Part shown: piece after piece, positions 16,644 to 27,956 of the stretch
How the letters are laid out: every line of letters starts with the position of its first letter
Numbering within the stretch: position 1 is the stretch's first letter
Assembly (NCBI RefSeq): GCF_017939625.1
Contig: NZ_JAGKTC010000001.1
Coordinates: 62,413 to 126,412 of the forward strand
Length of the DNA stretch: 64,000 bases
From: Pseudoxanthomonas helianthi
GTDB taxonomy: Bacteria; Pseudomonadota; Gammaproteobacteria; Xanthomonadales; Xanthomonadaceae
Direction: 5' to 3'
Notes under the pieces: generated by a model
Seen by the model: the letters and a program-made list of their open reading frames with translations, nothing else
What the model was told of the DNA's origin: nothing
Database searches by the model: none
Position numbers and translations under genes: made by a program

Positions 16644-18110
16644 TCAAGCCCGCCGCTTGTGCTTGGCCTCGTCGGAGCGCAGTTGCTGGATGCGCTCGAA
16701 ATAGCCCGGTTCGATGCCGGTGACGTACTTGCCGTCGAAGCACGACGAATCGAACTGGGTCAACTCGCGGTTGCCTTCGCGCACTGCCGCTTCCAGGTCT
16801 TCCAGGTCCTGGTAGACCAGCCAGTCGCAGCCGAGCAGCTTCTCGATCTCCTCGATGCTGCGGCCGTGCGCGACCAGTTCGTCGGCGGCCGGCATGTCGA
16901 TGCCATAGATGTTCGGATGGCGCACCGGCGGCGCGGCGCTGGCCAGGTAGACCTTGCGCGCGCCGGCGTCGCGGGCCATCTGCACGATCTGCTGGCTGGT
17001 GGTGCCGCGCACGATGGAATCGTCGACCAGCAGCACCACGCGGTTGCGGAACTCCAGGTTGATCGGGTTCAACTTGCGGCGCACCGACTTCACCCGCTCG
17101 CCCTGCCCCGGCATGATGAAGGTGCGGCCGACGTAGCGGTTCTTGATGAAGCCCTCGCGGTACTTCACCCCCAGCACGTTGGAGATTTCCAGCGCGGCGT
17201 CGCGCGAGGTGTCGGGGATCGGGATGACCGTGTCGATGTCGTGGTCGGGGCGCAGGCGCAGGATCTTCTCGCCCAGCTTCACGCCCATGCGCATGCGCGC
17301 CTTGTGCACGTTGACGTTGTCGATCATCGAGTCCGGGCGGGCGAAATACACGTACTCGAAGATGCACGGCGAATGCTGGCCGGTTTCGACGCAGATTTCG
17401 GCGAACAGTTCGCCGCGCGGGGTGATGACCACGGCCTCGCCGGGGCGCACGTCGCGCACGCGGGAGAAGCCGAGGATGTCCAGCGCCGCCGATTCGGAAG
17501 CGACGATGTATTCGACGCCTTCGTTGTGCTCGCGCTTGCCCAGCACCAGCGGGCGGATGCCGTGCGGGTCGCGGAACGCCACCAGGCCCAGGCCCAGCAC
17601 CACGCTGACCACCGCGTAGCCGCCCTTGCAGCGACGATGCACGCCGGCCACCGCGCGGATCGCCGCTTCCGGCGTCAGCGTGTGCTGCATGCCCAGTTCG
17701 TGCGCGAACACGTTCAGCAGCACTTCGCTGTCGGATTCGGTGTTGACGTTGCGGCGGTCCTGGGCGAACACCTCCTGGCGCAACGCGTCGGTGTTGATCA
17801 GGTTGCCGTTGTGGGCCAGGGCGATGCCGTACGGCGAGTTCACGTAGAACGGCTGCGCCTCGTCCATGCCTTCGGAGCCGGCGGTTGGATAGCGGCAATG
17901 GGCGATGCCGACGCGGCCTTCCAGCACGCTCATGCCCTGCGCGTTGAACACGTCGCGGACCAGGCCGTTGCCCTTGTGCAGGCGCAGCTTGTTGCCGTCC
18001 GCGGTGGCGATGCCGGCCGCGTCCTGGCCGCGGTGCTGCAGCACCGTCAGGCCGTCGTAAAGCTGCCCGGCGACGTTCTGGTTGCCGACGATACCGACAA
18101 TGCCGCACAT
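16644..18110 (-). CDS. purF: Amidophosphoribosyltransferase
   Basis: A 488-residue enzyme for the first committed step of purine synthesis (PRPP + glutamine to phosphoribosylamine). The start [10 protein letters not shown] places the N-terminal nucleophile Cys right after Met, with no propeptide. Further signs are the glutaminase segment [17 protein letters not shown], and the PRPP-binding loop [15 protein letters not shown] near residue 365. A longer open frame upstream overlaps cvpA and is not coding. It is last of the folC-SPOR-cvpA-purF cluster, 43 bases after cvpA. Confidence 0.96.
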   Translation of the reverse strand: MCGIVGIVGNQNVAGQLYDGLTVLQHRGQDAAGIATADGNKLRLHKGNGLVRDVFNAQGMSVLEGRVGIAHCRYPTAGSEGMDEAQPFYVNSPYGIALAHNGNLINTDALRQEVFAQDRRNVNTESDSEVLLNVFAHELGMQHTLTPEAAIRAVAGVHRRCKGGYAVVSVVLGLGLVAFRDPHGIRPLVLGKREHNEGVEYIVASESAALDILGFSRVRDVRPGEAVVITPRGELFAEICVETGQHSPCIFEYVYFARPDSMIDNVNVHKARMRMGVKLGEKILRLRPDHDIDTVIPIPDTSRDAALEISNVLGVKYREGFIKNRYVGRTFIMPGQGERVKSVRRKLNPINLEFRNRVVLLVDDSIVRGTTSQQIVQMARDAGARKVYLASAAPPVRHPNIYGIDMPAADELVAHGRSIEEIEKLLGCDWLVYQDLEDLEAAVREGNRELTQFDSSCFDGKYVTGIEPGYFERIQQLRSDEAKHKRRA

Positions 18111-18153
18111 GTTTCGCGTTCTCCGTTCGGCCCCAACCGGGCCAGGATGTCTT

Positions 18154-18729
18154 TCAGGAAGACGGGGAATCGGTTTGCGGGACGCCTTCGTCCAGCGGAA
18201 TGGGCAGGTCGATCTGCCGCCTATTATCGCCCGCGCGGGTCCCATTGCCAAAATCGGCCTGCGCCGCGGCCCATTCAGGCAGCCAGCCGCGCAGCCATTG
18301 CGCGCCCGGCAGCAGCAGCGGCACCAGTTGCGACCGTTGCCACGCCACTTCCTGCGGCACATGGGTGAAACCGAGCAGCAACAGCAGGACGCAGGCGACG
18401 AAAACCCCGCGCAGCGCGCCCAGCGCCCCGCCCAGCAGGCGATCCACGCCCGACAGGCCGATGCCATGGACCAGGCGCCGCACGACCCAGCCGACCACGC
18501 CGACGAACACCAGCACCGCGAGGAAACACAGCGCATAACCGCCGAACAGCTCGGTCGCGGTCGGTTGCGGACCGTCGACGAATTGCAGCGCGACCGTTCC
18601 GCCGAAGCGGAACGCCGCCCAGCCGGCCAGCAACCACGCGACCATCGAGGCCAGCACGCCGATCAGCCCGCGGATCAGACCGAACAGCGCCGAAACCGAG
18701 ATGAGGGCGAACAGGATCAGATCAAGCAT
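18154..18729 (-). CDS. cvpA: CvpA family inner-membrane protein
   Basis: A 191-residue protein with four hydrophobic segments (about 2-25, 27-45, 62-88 and 100-125) and a polar C-terminal tail. The family is named for colicin V production and lies before purF in many proteobacteria, as here. Suggested roles concern envelope homeostasis; the molecular function is not settled. Confidence 0.88.
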   Translation of the reverse strand: MLDLILFALISVSALFGLIRGLIGVLASMVAWLLAGWAAFRFGGTVALQFVDGPQPTATELFGGYALCFLAVLVFVGVVGWVVRRLVHGIGLSGVDRLLGGALGALRGVFVACVLLLLLGFTHVPQEVAWQRSQLVPLLLPGAQWLRGWLPEWAAAQADFGNGTRAGDNRRQIDLPIPLDEGVPQTDSPSS

Positions 18730-18841
18730 ATGGGCAAGCCGATGCGGGCTGTCTCGGTCGGCATGCGTTCACTGCCTCTTCGCCCGCGACCTGGCGATGA
18801 AACCCGGTGTCGGAGAAACCCAATGTGTATAAAAACTTGGT

Positions 18842-18903
18842 GTGGGAGCGACGTAAGTCGCGAATGGGGCGCGACAAAGCTTCGCGACTTACGTCGCTCC
18901 CAC
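18842..18903. repeat. REPIN between cvpA and the SPOR gene
   Basis: GTGGGAGCGACGTAAGTCGC and its exact inverted copy, separated by about 18 bases. It lies inside the probable operon and could differentially stabilise the upstream mRNA. Confidence 0.85.
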
Positions 18904-18935
18904 ATCGGATTTCGTCGCGGCACGGGCCTTCCGGC

Positions 18936-19946
18936 TCAGGGATGCGGACGCACCTGGCCGCTGATCCCGGCCTTGGCGGCGACCTGCGACTTGAGCTGGT
19001 CGGCGGCGGCGCGGGTGGCGACGGGGCCGACGCGGACGCGGTTCTGCGTGCCGCTGTCGGTCTTCACCTGCTCGATGAAGGCGCTGAAACCGCTGGCGCG
19101 CAGCTTGTCGCGCAAGGCGGTGGCGCTGGCGGCATTGGCGAAAGCGCCGACCTGCACCGCGTAGCCGGTAGCCGAGGGCGCAGGAGCGGCGGTCGTGGTC
19201 GGCTTGGGTGCGGCCACCGGGGGCGTGACCGGCTTGGTCTCGGCGGGCTTCGGCGCAGTCGTGGCGACCGGCTTGGCCGGCTCGGGCTTCGGGGCAGCCG
19301 GCTTCGGCGGTTCCGGCGGCAGCGCCTGGGTGGTGACCGCCGCACTGGGCGCGGCCTGCGCCGTGCTGGCGGTCGCAGGCGTCGCCACGGCGGTCGGCGC
19401 ATCCAGCGCCACGACCTGCGCGTTGACATCGCTGCGTACCTTCACCGCCTCGAGGCGGACGATTTCGGCCTGGGCGCGGTCGGCATACGGGCCGATGCGC
19501 ACGCGGTAGGCCGGCTTGCCGTTGATCGTGGTCGATTCGCTGAAGCCGGGCAATTGCGCCTTCTTCAGCATCGCCACCATCTGCGCCGCGTCGGCGGGCG
19601 TGGCATAGGCGCCGAAGTTGACCGCGTAATCGCCCGCCGCGGTCGCTTCGGGCAAGGTGGTGGAGGCCGGCGCGGCGGCATCCGCGCCCAGCGGGATCGC
19701 TTCGCTGGCTGCGGGCGCGGCCGGCTCGCCCGGCTTCAACCCGACCGCGCCACCGGCCGGCACTTCGCCGACGGTGTTCAACGGGATTTCGACGAACTGC
19801 CCTTCCGGCGCATCCGGCACCTTGGTCGACACATCGGACACGCCGCTGTCCGGCGCGGGTCCCTTGATCAGCATGGGCAGGAAGATCACCGCCAGGGCGA
19901 TCAGCACGACGGCGCCGATCAGGCGCTGCTTCAGGGTCGTATCCAT
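18936..19946 (-). CDS. SPOR-domain cell division protein (DedD-like), two SPOR repeats
   Basis: A 336-residue protein with one N-terminal membrane anchor (about 9-27), then a first SPOR domain at about 105-180 (YAVNFGAYATPADA), a long Pro/Ala/Lys linker with PEPAKP-like repeats, and a second SPOR domain at about 261-336 (YAVQVGAFANAASA). SPOR domains bind denuded peptidoglycan at the septum. Position between folC and cvpA matches dedD in E. coli, which has only one SPOR domain. Confidence 0.9.
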   Translation of the reverse strand: MDTTLKQRLIGAVVLIALAVIFLPMLIKGPAPDSGVSDVSTKVPDAPEGQFVEIPLNTVGEVPAGGAVGLKPGEPAAPAASEAIPLGADAAAPASTTLPEATAAGDYAVNFGAYATPADAAQMVAMLKKAQLPGFSESTTINGKPAYRVRIGPYADRAQAEIVRLEAVKVRSDVNAQVVALDAPTAVATPATASTAQAAPSAAVTTQALPPEPPKPAAPKPEPAKPVATTAPKPAETKPVTPPVAAPKPTTTAAPAPSATGYAVQVGAFANAASATALRDKLRASGFSAFIEQVKTDSGTQNRVRVGPVATRAAADQLKSQVAAKAGISGQVRPHP

Positions 19947-20011
19947 CGGGGAACCGGAACACGGCGGGAATGCCGCGCCGGATTATAGGCCCGGCTTCGC
20001 GGGCCTCCCCG

Positions 20012-21280
20012 TCATTCGCCTGAACGCAAGGCGTCCAGCGCGGCGGCGGCGGTGTGGAACGAGCCGAACACCAGCACGCGGTCGTCCGCCTGCGCCTGCG
20101 CCAAAGCCGCGAGCAGCGCCCGCGCGACGGTGGCATGGCGCGCGCCCGCGCCTGCACCGGTGGGCGCGAGCTTGGCGGCGAGCGCGCCTGCGTCCTGGTT
20201 GCGCGCACCGGCGTCGTCGATGCCGGCGAGATGCCAACCGTCGACCAGGCCGTCGAAGGCCTCGACAACCGGCGCCACGTCCTTGTCGGCCAATGCGGCG
20301 AAGACCGCCAGCGTGCGGCCGGGAACCGGATGCGCGCGCAGCCACGCCGCGAGTTCGCGCGCGGCCTGCGGGTTGTGGCCCACGTCGACGCGGATCTCCA
20401 CGCCGTCGAATTCGAAACGCTGCAGACGTCCCGGCAACTGCGCGCCGGCGATGCCCGCGGCGAACGCGGAAAGCGGCAGGCGCGCGTCCAGGGCGCGCAA
20501 CGCGGCGACCGCCGCGGCGGCATTGGCCTGCTGCGCGGGCGCGGCGAGCTGCGGATTCGGCAGTTCCATTTCGAAGCCGACCTCGCGCCAGCGCCAATGG
20601 GTGGCGTCGACCGGATCGTGGAAATAATCGCTGCCCGCGCGGATCGCGCTGGCGCCGATGGCGTAGGCGCGGCGCAGTACGCTGGAAGGCGGGTCGATTT
20701 CGCCCAGCACCAGCGGTTTCCACGCACGGGCGATGCCGGCCTTCTCCGCGCCGATGCTTTCGCGGTCCGGGCCGAGCCAATCGACATGGTCGATATCGAC
20801 GGTGGTGATCACCGCGACGTCGGCATCGACGATGTTGACCGCGTCGAGGCGCCCACCCAGGCCGACTTCGAGCACGGCGAGGTCGAGCGCGGAGCGCTGG
20901 AACAGCCACAACGCGGCCAGCGTGCCGAATTCGAAGTAGGTCAGCGGCACGTCGCCGCGCGCAGCCTCGACGGCCTCGAACGCTTCGGTCAACGCGGCAT
21001 CGCCAACCTCTTCGCCATCGATGCGCACGCGCTCGTTGTAGCGCAGCAGGTGCGGCGAGGTGTACGCGCCGACCTTCCAGCCGCCGGCGCGGGCGATGGC
21101 TTCGATGAAGGCGACGGTGGAACCCTTGCCGTTGGTGCCGCCGACGATGATGGTGCGCTTCGCCGGTTGTTTCAGGCCGAGCCGCTGCGCGACTTCGCGC
21201 ACGCGGTCGAGACCCATCTCGATGGACCTGGGGTGTTGTCGCTCGATGTAGTCGAGCCAGTCGGCGAGATTCCTGTTCAT
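20012..21280 (-). CDS. folC: Bifunctional folylpolyglutamate synthase/dihydrofolate synthase
   Basis: A 422-residue Mur-ligase-like ATPase that joins glutamate to dihydropteroate and to folates. It has the P-loop GGTNGKGST at residues 47-55, YTSPHLLRYNERV, and GLGGRLDAVN. The ATG at 21280 overlaps the preceding gene's TGA (ATGA). It shares an order with E. coli folC-dedD-cvpA-purF, coupling one-carbon and purine supply. Confidence 0.95.
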   Translation of the reverse strand: MNRNLADWLDYIERQHPRSIEMGLDRVREVAQRLGLKQPAKRTIIVGGTNGKGSTVAFIEAIARAGGWKVGAYTSPHLLRYNERVRIDGEEVGDAALTEAFEAVEAARGDVPLTYFEFGTLAALWLFQRSALDLAVLEVGLGGRLDAVNIVDADVAVITTVDIDHVDWLGPDRESIGAEKAGIARAWKPLVLGEIDPPSSVLRRAYAIGASAIRAGSDYFHDPVDATHWRWREVGFEMELPNPQLAAPAQQANAAAAVAALRALDARLPLSAFAAGIAGAQLPGRLQRFEFDGVEIRVDVGHNPQAARELAAWLRAHPVPGRTLAVFAALADKDVAPVVEAFDGLVDGWHLAGIDDAGARNQDAGALAAKLAPTGAGAGARHATVARALLAALAQAQADDRVLVFGSFHTAAAALDALRSGE

Positions 21281-21861
21281 TGCACCGAACGCACGCCTTG
21301 CACGCTGAAGCCCAGCGCCGACTTCCTGCCGTAGATCACCACTTCCACGTCCTGGTCCGGATGCTGGCGGTAGTACGACTCGGGAATGCACAGGTAACCG
21401 GGCATCGAGTTCTCCATGGCGCCGCCTTCCAGTCGGTAATCGCAACTGCGGCGGCGATGGGAATAGTCGGTCCGCATCACCGTTCGCTCTTCGTGCGGCA
21501 CTCCGAATGCGCGGGTGTAGGCCCACGGCAGGGCCTTGCAGACCGATGCCCAGGCGCAGAAGCCCAGCAAAGCCGGCATGAACAGGGTTATCGCGAGCAA
21601 ACGGCCGGCGGTTTGCACGAATCCGTTGCCCGGCCGCAGCCTGCCCTCGCGCGCCGAAAACACCACCAATGCGAGGGTCGACGCCGCGCCGAAAACCCCG
21701 AAGACGATGACCATGGGCACGCCACGCATGCCGGCCACCGGGACGAAGCGGACGAAGAGGCCGCCCAGCCCAAGCAACATGATTCCCATCAGCGCGCTTA
21801 CCGCCACGGCCCAACCGCGGCTGGGCCGTTCGCTGCCGAACCAGGTCGTCCTCCAGCTCAT
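21277..21861 (-). CDS. Uncharacterised membrane protein upstream of folC
   Basis: A 194-residue protein of unknown function. ATG at 21861 ([13 protein letters not shown]) is chosen because earlier in-frame codons overlap the preceding phosphatase gene. Three hydrophobic stretches (about 18-38, 46-68 and 85-105) are followed by a soluble C-terminal part of about 90 residues with cysteines ([20 protein letters not shown]). It is translationally coupled to folC. Confidence 0.65.
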   Translation of the reverse strand: MSWRTTWFGSERPSRGWAVAVSALMGIMLLGLGGLFVRFVPVAGMRGVPMVIVFGVFGAASTLALVVFSAREGRLRPGNGFVQTAGRLLAITLFMPALLGFCAWASVCKALPWAYTRAFGVPHEERTVMRTDYSHRRRSCDYRLEGGAMENSMPGYLCIPESYYRQHPDQDVEVVIYGRKSALGFSVQGVRSVQ

Positions 21862-21878
21862 CCGGCCTCCGTGAAGGG

Positions 21879-22523
21879 TTACAGCGCCCGGTGCTTCGCC
21901 TCGCCGAAGAACGGCGTGTGGTGCGCGCAATCGTTGAGGCGGACGACTTCGAGGGAGTCGATGCCCGGGCCTTCCAGCAGGTTGATCGTGGTCGGCGCCT
22001 GGCGGAAGGTCCACAGCTTCGACAACGGCAGGCCGAGGATGCGGCACAACAGCACGCGGTTGACCGCGTCGTGCGCGACCACCAGCAAGGTATCTTCATC
22101 GCCGAGGCCTTCCATCGCCCGCGCCAGCCCGCGCCACGAACGGTCCAGCACGTGGCGCAGCGATTCGCCGCCGGGCATCAGCACGGTGTCGGGCTCCTCG
22201 CGCCATGCGCGCAGGCGCGCCGGATCCTTTTCGTGGATATCGCTGGCCAGCAGGCCTTCCCATTCGCCATGGGCGATTTCCTGCAGATCCGGATCGATGC
22301 CCAGCAGTTCGGCGCGCGCTTCGCCGAGCGCCAGCTCTGCGGTGCGACGCGCACGCGACAGCGGCGACGCCACCGCGCGGTCGATCTGCAGTTCGCGCAG
22401 GCGCTGGCCCAGCGCCGCGGCCTGCGCTTCGCCGACCGGCGAAAGCGGGATGTCGATCTGGCCCTGGTAGCGGCCTTCGGCGTTCCATGGCGTTTCGCCA
22501 TGGCGGGCAAGCAGGATGCGCAT
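21879..22523 (-). CDS. Histidine phosphatase family protein
   Basis: A 214-residue phosphatase of the phosphoglycerate-mutase-like superfamily. The phospho-accepting motif is [11 protein letters not shown] at residues 4-14; [11 protein letters not shown] and the second catalytic histidine in VAHDAVNRV are also present. The ATG at 22523 places the RHGE motif at the usual position. Possible substrates include cobalamin precursors or sugar phosphates. It heads the cluster leading into folC, 17 bases before the next gene. Confidence 0.85.
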   Translation of the reverse strand: MRILLARHGETPWNAEGRYQGQIDIPLSPVGEAQAAALGQRLRELQIDRAVASPLSRARRTAELALGEARAELLGIDPDLQEIAHGEWEGLLASDIHEKDPARLRAWREEPDTVLMPGGESLRHVLDRSWRGLARAMEGLGDEDTLLVVAHDAVNRVLLCRILGLPLSKLWTFRQAPTTINLLEGPGIDSLEVVRLNDCAHHTPFFGEAKHRAL

Positions 22524-22745
22524 GCAACGGGTTCCGGTGGGGTCGGCCCGGGGGCCGCGGAAAAGGACCGGCATCATACCCGCCTGCGCCGCCGGTTGAG
22601 GCACATTCGACAACCGCGGCGAGCGAAACTTTCGATTGCCGCGGATTCATGGCGAATCCGCCCGGGAATTCGGTTCGATCTGCCGGTGGCAGCGACCCCG
22701 CGGCGTATAATCCGCGCCCTCGAATCCGCAGCCGGAACACAGCTC

Positions 22746-23783
22746 ATGACCCAGGACACGATGAAGGCGCTGGTCAAGCGCGAAGCCGGCAAGGGCATCT
22801 GGATGGAACAGGTGCCGGTGCCGACGCCGGGCGCCAACGAAGTGCTGATCAAGCTGGAGAAGACCGCGATCTGCGGCACCGACCTGCACATCTACCTGTG
22901 GGACGAATGGAGCCAGCGCACGATCAAGCCGGGCCTGGTGATCGGCCACGAATTCGTTGGCCGCATCGTCGAACTCGGCCCCGGCGTGACCGGCTACAAG
23001 GTCGGCCAGCGCGTTTCGGCCGAAGGCCACATCGTCTGCGGCCATTGCCGCAACTGCCGCGCCGGCCGCCAGCATCTGTGCCCGAACACCGTCGGCATCG
23101 GCGTCAACCGCGACGGCGCGTTCGCCGAATACATCGTGATGCCGGCCAGCAACCTGTGGCCGATCCCCGACCAGATCCCGTCGGAACTGGCCGCGTTCTT
23201 CGATCCGTTCGGCAACGCCGCGCACTGCGCGCTGGAGTTCGACGTGGTCGGCGAAGACGTGCTGATCACCGGCGCCGGCCCGATCGGGGTGATCGCCGCG
23301 GGCATCTGCAAGCACATCGGCGCGCGCAACGTGGTCGTCACCGACGTCAACGACTACCGGTTGAAGCTGGCCGCCGACATGGGCGCGACGCGCGTGGTCA
23401 ACGTGGCCAACCAGTCGCTGAAGGACGTGATGGCCGACCTGCACATGGAAGGCTTCGATGTGGGCCTGGAAATGAGCGGCAACCCGCGCGCCTTCGCCGA
23501 CATGCTCGACTGCATGTACAACGGCGGCAAGATCGCGATGCTCGGCATCATGCCCAAGGGCGCCGGCGTGGACTGGGACAAGATCATCTTCAAGGGCCTG
23601 ACCCTGCACGGCATCTACGGCCGCAAGATGTACGAGACCTGGTACAAGATGACCCAGCTGGTGCTGGGCGGTTTCCCGCTGGGCAAGGTGCTGACCCACC
23701 AGTTGCCGATCGACGAATTCCAGCAGGGCTTCGACCTGATGGAAGGCGGCAAGTCCGGCAAGGTCGTGTTGAGCTGGAATTGA
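22746..23783 (+). CDS. tdh: L-threonine 3-dehydrogenase
   Basis: A zinc medium-chain dehydrogenase that oxidises L-threonine to 2-amino-3-ketobutyrate with NAD. It has 345 residues from ATG at 22746; the ATG at 22761 ([12 protein letters not shown]) matches the E. coli N-terminus and is also plausible. Catalytic zinc Cys in [10 protein letters not shown], structural zinc cysteines [15 protein letters not shown], and the Rossmann GAGPIG near residue 175. The usual partner kbl is not adjacent. Confidence 0.95.
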   Translation: MTQDTMKALVKREAGKGIWMEQVPVPTPGANEVLIKLEKTAICGTDLHIYLWDEWSQRTIKPGLVIGHEFVGRIVELGPGVTGYKVGQRVSAEGHIVCGHCRNCRAGRQHLCPNTVGIGVNRDGAFAEYIVMPASNLWPIPDQIPSELAAFFDPFGNAAHCALEFDVVGEDVLITGAGPIGVIAAGICKHIGARNVVVTDVNDYRLKLAADMGATRVVNVANQSLKDVMADLHMEGFDVGLEMSGNPRAFADMLDCMYNGGKIAMLGIMPKGAGVDWDKIIFKGLTLHGIYGRKMYETWYKMTQLVLGGFPLGKVLTHQLPIDEFQQGFDLMEGGKSGKVVLSWN

Positions 23784-23785
23784 CC

Positions 23786-23859
23786 CGTAGGGTGGGCACG
23801 CTTTTCGTGCCCACCATCCTGTCGCATTCGGTGGGCACGAAAAGCGTGCCCACCCTACG
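23786..23859. repeat. Inverted repeat with GTAGGGTGGGCACG arms
   Basis: CGTAGGGTGGGCACGCTTTT and AAAAGCGTGCCCACCCTACG are exact inverted ends; each arm also folds alone (GGTGGGCACG-CTTTT-CGTGCCCACC). It sits between the convergent tdh and cysA and could terminate both. Confidence 0.85.
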
Positions 23860-23868
23860 AGATACGTT

Positions 23869-24924
23869 TTAGGCTGTGGCCGACGCGGGAAACACGCCGT
23901 AGCGCCGCGGCGACAAACGCACCTGCGCGCCGGCCTCGGGCGCGCGTTCGCTGGCCGGCAGTTCGATTTCGACTTCCTCGCCCTGCCCCGCCTGCAGGCG
24001 CGCGCGCAGGCGCAGGCGCGGGCCGCTGCGCTGGCTGCCCAGCACCACGGCATCCCAGCCCGCACCGTCGACGCCGACATCGAAGTCTTCCGGGCGCACG
24101 AACAACTCCACCGCACCTTCGCCGGCCAAGGTTTCCGGCGGCGCAGCGAAATGCGCGCCGGCCACGGTCAGCCCAGCGTCACGGCGCTCGCCGGGCAGGC
24201 GATTCACTTCGCCGACGAACGAATACACGAACGGCGTGGCCGGGGCGTCGTAGGCTTCGGCCGGACTGCCGAGCTGCTCGATGCGCCCACGGTTGAGGAT
24301 GGCGACGCGGTCGGCCAGCTCCAGCGCTTCTTCCTGGTCGTGGGTGACGAAGATCGTGGTCAGCCCGGTGCGGTCGTGAAGTTCGCGCAGCCAGCGGCGC
24401 AGATCGCGGCGAACCTGCGCGTCCAGCGCGCCGAAAGGTTCGTCCAGCAACAGCACGTTCGGTTCGATCGCCAGCGCGCGCGCCAGCGCCACGCGCTGGC
24501 GCTGGCCGCCGGACAGCTGCGCCGGATAGCGCGACTCCAACCCTTCCAGCTGCACCAGCGACAGCAGTTCGGTCACGCGCTCGCGGATGCGCTTCTCGGG
24601 CCAGCGTTCGGCGCCGCGGCGCACGCGCAGGCCGAAGGCGATGTTGTCGCGCACGTTCAGGTGGCGGAACAACGCATAGTGCTGGAACACGAAGCCCACG
24701 CGGCGTTCCTGCACACTGAGCCGGGTCGCGTCGCGACCATCGAACAGCACCCGGCCGTTGTCGGCCTGCTCCAGCCCGGCGATCACCCGCAACAGCGTGG
24801 TCTTGCCCGAACCCGACGGTCCCAACAGCGCGAGCAGCTCGCCGGGACGGATGTCCAGGTCGATGTCGTCCAGCGCGGTGAACGCGCCGAAACGCTTGCC
24901 CAGTTTTTCGATGCGGATGCTCAT
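23869..24924 (-). CDS. cysA: Sulfate/thiosulfate ABC importer ATP-binding protein
   Basis: A 351-residue ATPase. Walker [13 protein letters not shown] signature [15 protein letters not shown], Walker [13 protein letters not shown] and switch His in VTHDQEEA are present. A C-terminal TOBE-like domain follows (about 240-351). It energises import with CysT, CysW and Sbp. ATG at 24924 ([12 protein letters not shown]). It is 125 bases after cysW, a wide gap for this operon that holds a repeat-like segment. Confidence 0.94.
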   Translation of the reverse strand: MSIRIEKLGKRFGAFTALDDIDLDIRPGELLALLGPSGSGKTTLLRVIAGLEQADNGRVLFDGRDATRLSVQERRVGFVFQHYALFRHLNVRDNIAFGLRVRRGAERWPEKRIRERVTELLSLVQLEGLESRYPAQLSGGQRQRVALARALAIEPNVLLLDEPFGALDAQVRRDLRRWLRELHDRTGLTTIFVTHDQEEALELADRVAILNRGRIEQLGSPAEAYDAPATPFVYSFVGEVNRLPGERRDAGLTVAGAHFAAPPETLAGEGAVELFVRPEDFDVGVDGAGWDAVVLGSQRSGPRLRLRARLQAGQGEEVEIELPASERAPEAGAQVRLSPRRYGVFPASATA

Positions 24925-25049
24925 GATGGATTCCGATAAGGACTTTCTGACACGGATCACGCGGATCAGAACGGATAAAGCTTTTTTAATGGACTTTCTT
25001 CCATCCGCTTTTTCCGTGTCGATCCGCGTCCAAAAACACTCCCGCCCCG
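24925..25049. repeat. AT-richer repeat-like spacer between cysW and cysA
   Basis: It contains two direct GGACTTTCT copies, and the segments ACACGGATCACGCGGATC and CCGTGTCGATCCGCGT in roughly inverted order. It is clearly less GC-rich than its surroundings and resembles dispersed non-coding repeats. No gene is seen. Confidence 0.45.
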
Positions 25050-26042
25050 TCAATGCCGGTGGCTCGCCGCCAGCGCTTCGCTGTGGCGCCATTCCAGCCA
25101 GGTCTTCAATGCGAGCGTGACCAGCGCGCTCAGCACCAGCAGCGAGGCCGCGGCGAAGGCCGCGCTGTACTGGTATTCGTTGTAGAGGATCTCCACGTGC
25201 AGCGGCAGCGTGTTGGTGCGCCCGCGGATGTGCCCGGACACCACCGACACCGCGCCGAATTCGCCCATCGCGCGCGCGCTGCACAACAGCACGCCGTACA
25301 GCAGCGCCCAGCGGATGTTCGGCAGGGTCACCCGCCAGAACGTCTGCCAGCCGCTCGCGCCCAGGCTCAGCGCGGCCAGTTCCTCGTCGGTGCCCTGCTG
25401 TTCCATCAGCGGCATCAGCTCGCGGGCGATGAACGGGAAGGTGACGAACACCGTCGCCAGCACGATACCCGGCAGGGCGAAGATGATCTTCGGCAACTGC
25501 ACGGTGAATTCGCCGAACAGCGGCAGCGACGCGTGCCAGCCTTCGTCGATCAGCGAATACGCCCAGCCCTGCGCGCCGAAGATCAGCACGTAGATCAAGC
25601 CGGCGACCACCGGCGACACCGCGAACGGCAGGTCGATCAGGGTGACCAGCCAGCGCTTGCCGCGGAACTGGTGCTTGCTGATCGCCCAGGCCGCGGCGAC
25701 GCCGAACAACAGGTTCAGCGGCACCACGATGCCGGTGACGATCAGGGTCAGCCTGGCCGCGCTCCATGCGTCCGCCTCGGTCACCGCCTCGGCGAACACC
25801 TGCCAGCCGCCGCGCAGCGCTTCCGCGAACACCAGCACCAGCGGCAACAGCAGGAAGGCCAGCAGGAAGCCCAGCGCGCCGAGGATCAGCAAGGCCTGCG
25901 CCCAACGCGGCTCGGTCACCGCCGAGCGCGAACGCACGCGCCGACCGTGCTCGGCGGCGGGTCTTCCTTCGGCGGGATCGCGGAACAATTCGGAAGGCAC
26001 GGCGATTGCGATCGTGGATGCGGTGGTGGCGACGTCGCCCAT
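25050..26042 (-). CDS. cysW: Sulfate ABC importer permease CysW
   Basis: A 330-residue inner-membrane permease with about six transmembrane segments and the EAA loop near [23 protein letters not shown], which contacts CysA. The start at 26042 ([10 protein letters not shown]) gives a polar N-terminal extension of about 50 residues compared with E. coli CysW. A GTG at 25919 ([11 protein letters not shown]) would give the usual length and may be the true start. It begins 1 base after the cysT stop. Confidence 0.9.
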   Translation of the reverse strand: MGDVATTASTIAIAVPSELFRDPAEGRPAAEHGRRVRSRSAVTEPRWAQALLILGALGFLLAFLLLPLVLVFAEALRGGWQVFAEAVTEADAWSAARLTLIVTGIVVPLNLLFGVAAAWAISKHQFRGKRWLVTLIDLPFAVSPVVAGLIYVLIFGAQGWAYSLIDEGWHASLPLFGEFTVQLPKIIFALPGIVLATVFVTFPFIARELMPLMEQQGTDEELAALSLGASGWQTFWRVTLPNIRWALLYGVLLCSARAMGEFGAVSVVSGHIRGRTNTLPLHVEILYNEYQYSAAFAAASLLVLSALVTLALKTWLEWRHSEALAASHRH

Positions 26043-26043
26043 C

Positions 26044-26910
26044 CTAGCCCCCTGCCCGCTTTTCCGCGCGTGCAAGTTTCGCCTGCAACGTGTTCACCGC
26101 CAGCAGCAGCGCGAACGACAGCAGCAGCATCGCCGCCGCGATCGCGGTGGCGCCCGCGTAGTCGAATTCCTCCAGCTTGATGGTGATCAGCAAGGGCGCG
26201 ATCTCGGTGACCGACGGCAGGTTGCCGGCGATGAAGATCACCGAACCGTATTCGCCGACGCCGCGCGCGAAGGCCAACGCGAAACCGGCCAATACCGCCG
26301 GCCACAACGTCGGCAGCACCACCTTCCACACGGTCTGCCAGCGGTTCGCGCCGAGCGTCGCGGCGGCTTCCTCCAGTTCGCGCTCGGTTTCGGCCAATAC
26401 CGGCTGCACCACGCGGACCACGAACGGCAGGCCGATGAACACCAGCGCGACCGTAATGCCCAGCGGGGTGTACGCGACCTTGATGCCGGCCGCTTCCAGC
26501 CAGCGCCCGATCCAGCCGTTCGAGCCATACAGCGCGGTCAAGGCGATGCCCGCCACCGCGGTGGGCAGCGCGAACGGCAGGTCGATCAACGCATCGAAGA
26601 AGCGCCGGCCCGGAAACGAATAGCGCACGAACACCCACGCCACCAGCGTGCCGGCGACCGCGTTGAACGCCGCTGCTGCCAATGCAGTGCCGAAACTCAA
26701 TCCCAACGCATGCAGCACGCGAGGTTCGGTCCACACCTGCCACAGGCCCGACAGGCCCAGGCCGCTGGCCTTGACGAACAGGCCGGTCAGCGGCACCAGC
26801 ACGATCAGGCCCAGCCAGAACAGCGTGTAGCCCAGGCTCAGGCCGAACCCGGGCATGACCCGTCGCGATCGCAGGGGCTTGAGTACGCGGGGAAGAACGG
26901 AAACGCTCAT
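26044..26910 (-). CDS. cysT: Sulfate ABC importer permease CysT
   Basis: A 288-residue permease, partner of CysW. It has six or so membrane segments and an EAA loop ([23 protein letters not shown]). Also called cysU. Located 13 bases after the binding-protein gene and 1 base before cysW, so one transcript is certain. Confidence 0.93.
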   Translation of the reverse strand: MSVSVLPRVLKPLRSRRVMPGFGLSLGYTLFWLGLIVLVPLTGLFVKASGLGLSGLWQVWTEPRVLHALGLSFGTALAAAAFNAVAGTLVAWVFVRYSFPGRRFFDALIDLPFALPTAVAGIALTALYGSNGWIGRWLEAAGIKVAYTPLGITVALVFIGLPFVVRVVQPVLAETERELEEAAATLGANRWQTVWKVVLPTLWPAVLAGFALAFARGVGEYGSVIFIAGNLPSVTEIAPLLITIKLEEFDYAGATAIAAAMLLLSFALLLAVNTLQAKLARAEKRAGG

Positions 26911-26923
26911 CGCGATATTCGGC

Positions 26924-27937
26924 CTACTTCGCCGCCTGGATCTTGTCGAATTCGCCGCCGTCGGCGAAATGCGTGGCCTGCGCCTTCGCCCACGAACCGA
27001 ACGCCTGGTCGAGGGTCACCAGTTCCACCTTCGGGAAGCGCGCGACGTCGGCCGGATCGGCGTATTCGGGATGGCGCGGACGATAGTAGTGCTTCGCCGC
27101 CAACTTCTGCCCGGTCGGCGAATACAGGAACTGCAGGTAGGCCTGGGCGACTTCGCGGGTGCCGTGCTTGTCGACGTTCTTGTCCACCAGCGCCACCGGC
27201 GGTTCGGCCAGGATCGACTTGCGCGGCACCACGATGTCGAACTTGTCCGGACCCAGTTCCTCGACCGACAAAAAGGCCTCGTTCTCCCACGCCAGCAGCA
27301 CGTCGCCGATGCCGCGCTGGACGAAGGTGGTGGTGGCGCCGCGCGCGCCGGTGTCCAGCACCGGCACGTTCTTGAACAGCGCGACCATGCTGCGCCGCAC
27401 CTTCTCGATGTCGCCCTTGAAGATGTAATCGAAGTACGACCACGCGGCCAGGTAATTCCAGCGCGCACCGCCGGAGGTCTTCGGGTTCGGCGTGATCACC
27501 GAAACGCCCGGACGCAACAGGTCGGGCCAATCCTTGATCTGCTTCGGGTTGCCCTTGCGCACCAGGAACACGATGGTCGAGGTGTACGGCGCGCTGTTGT
27601 CCGGCAGCCGCTTCTGCCAGTTGGCCGGGAAAAGCTTGGCCTTCTGCGCAATCGAATCGACGTCGTAGGCCAGCGCCAGGGTGACCACGTCGGCTTCCAG
27701 GCCGTCGATCACCGCACGCGCCTGCTTGCCGGAACCGCCGTGCGAGGTTTCCACGCGGACGTTGTCGCCCTTCTTCGCCTTCCAGTCGGCGGCGAAGGCG
27801 GCATTGAAATCCTTGTAGAACTCGCGGGTCGGGTCGTACGACACGTTGAGCAGTTCCACGTCCTTGGCGGCCGCGGCGGCGGCGACGGTCAGGCCGAAAG
27901 CCAGCAGCAGCGTGCGGATGGGTCGATGGTTCTTCAT
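26924..27937 (-). CDS. sbp: Periplasmic sulfate-binding protein
   Basis: A 337-residue solute-binding protein with a signal peptide from the ATG at 27937 ([15 protein letters not shown] ... AAAA). It shows the family segments [14 protein letters not shown], the sulfate-contacting SHGGSGKQ and [18 protein letters not shown]. It delivers sulfate to CysTWA. An open extension to 28024 overlaps the porin gene and is rejected. 19 bases downstream of the porin gene. Confidence 0.94.
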   Translation of the reverse strand: MKNHRPIRTLLLAFGLTVAAAAAAKDVELLNVSYDPTREFYKDFNAAFAADWKAKKGDNVRVETSHGGSGKQARAVIDGLEADVVTLALAYDVDSIAQKAKLFPANWQKRLPDNSAPYTSTIVFLVRKGNPKQIKDWPDLLRPGVSVITPNPKTSGGARWNYLAAWSYFDYIFKGDIEKVRRSMVALFKNVPVLDTGARGATTTFVQRGIGDVLLAWENEAFLSVEELGPDKFDIVVPRKSILAEPPVALVDKNVDKHGTREVAQAYLQFLYSPTGQKLAAKHYYRPRHPEYADPADVARFPKVELVTLDQAFGSWAKAQATHFADGGEFDKIQAAK

Positions 27938-27956
27938 GGTGAGGGTTCCTGGGGGT

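Noticed and set aside
16644-18536. purF frame extended upstream to 18536
   Set aside because: The added residues are the cvpA gene in another frame; Cys2 of MCGIVG must be N-terminal for catalysis.
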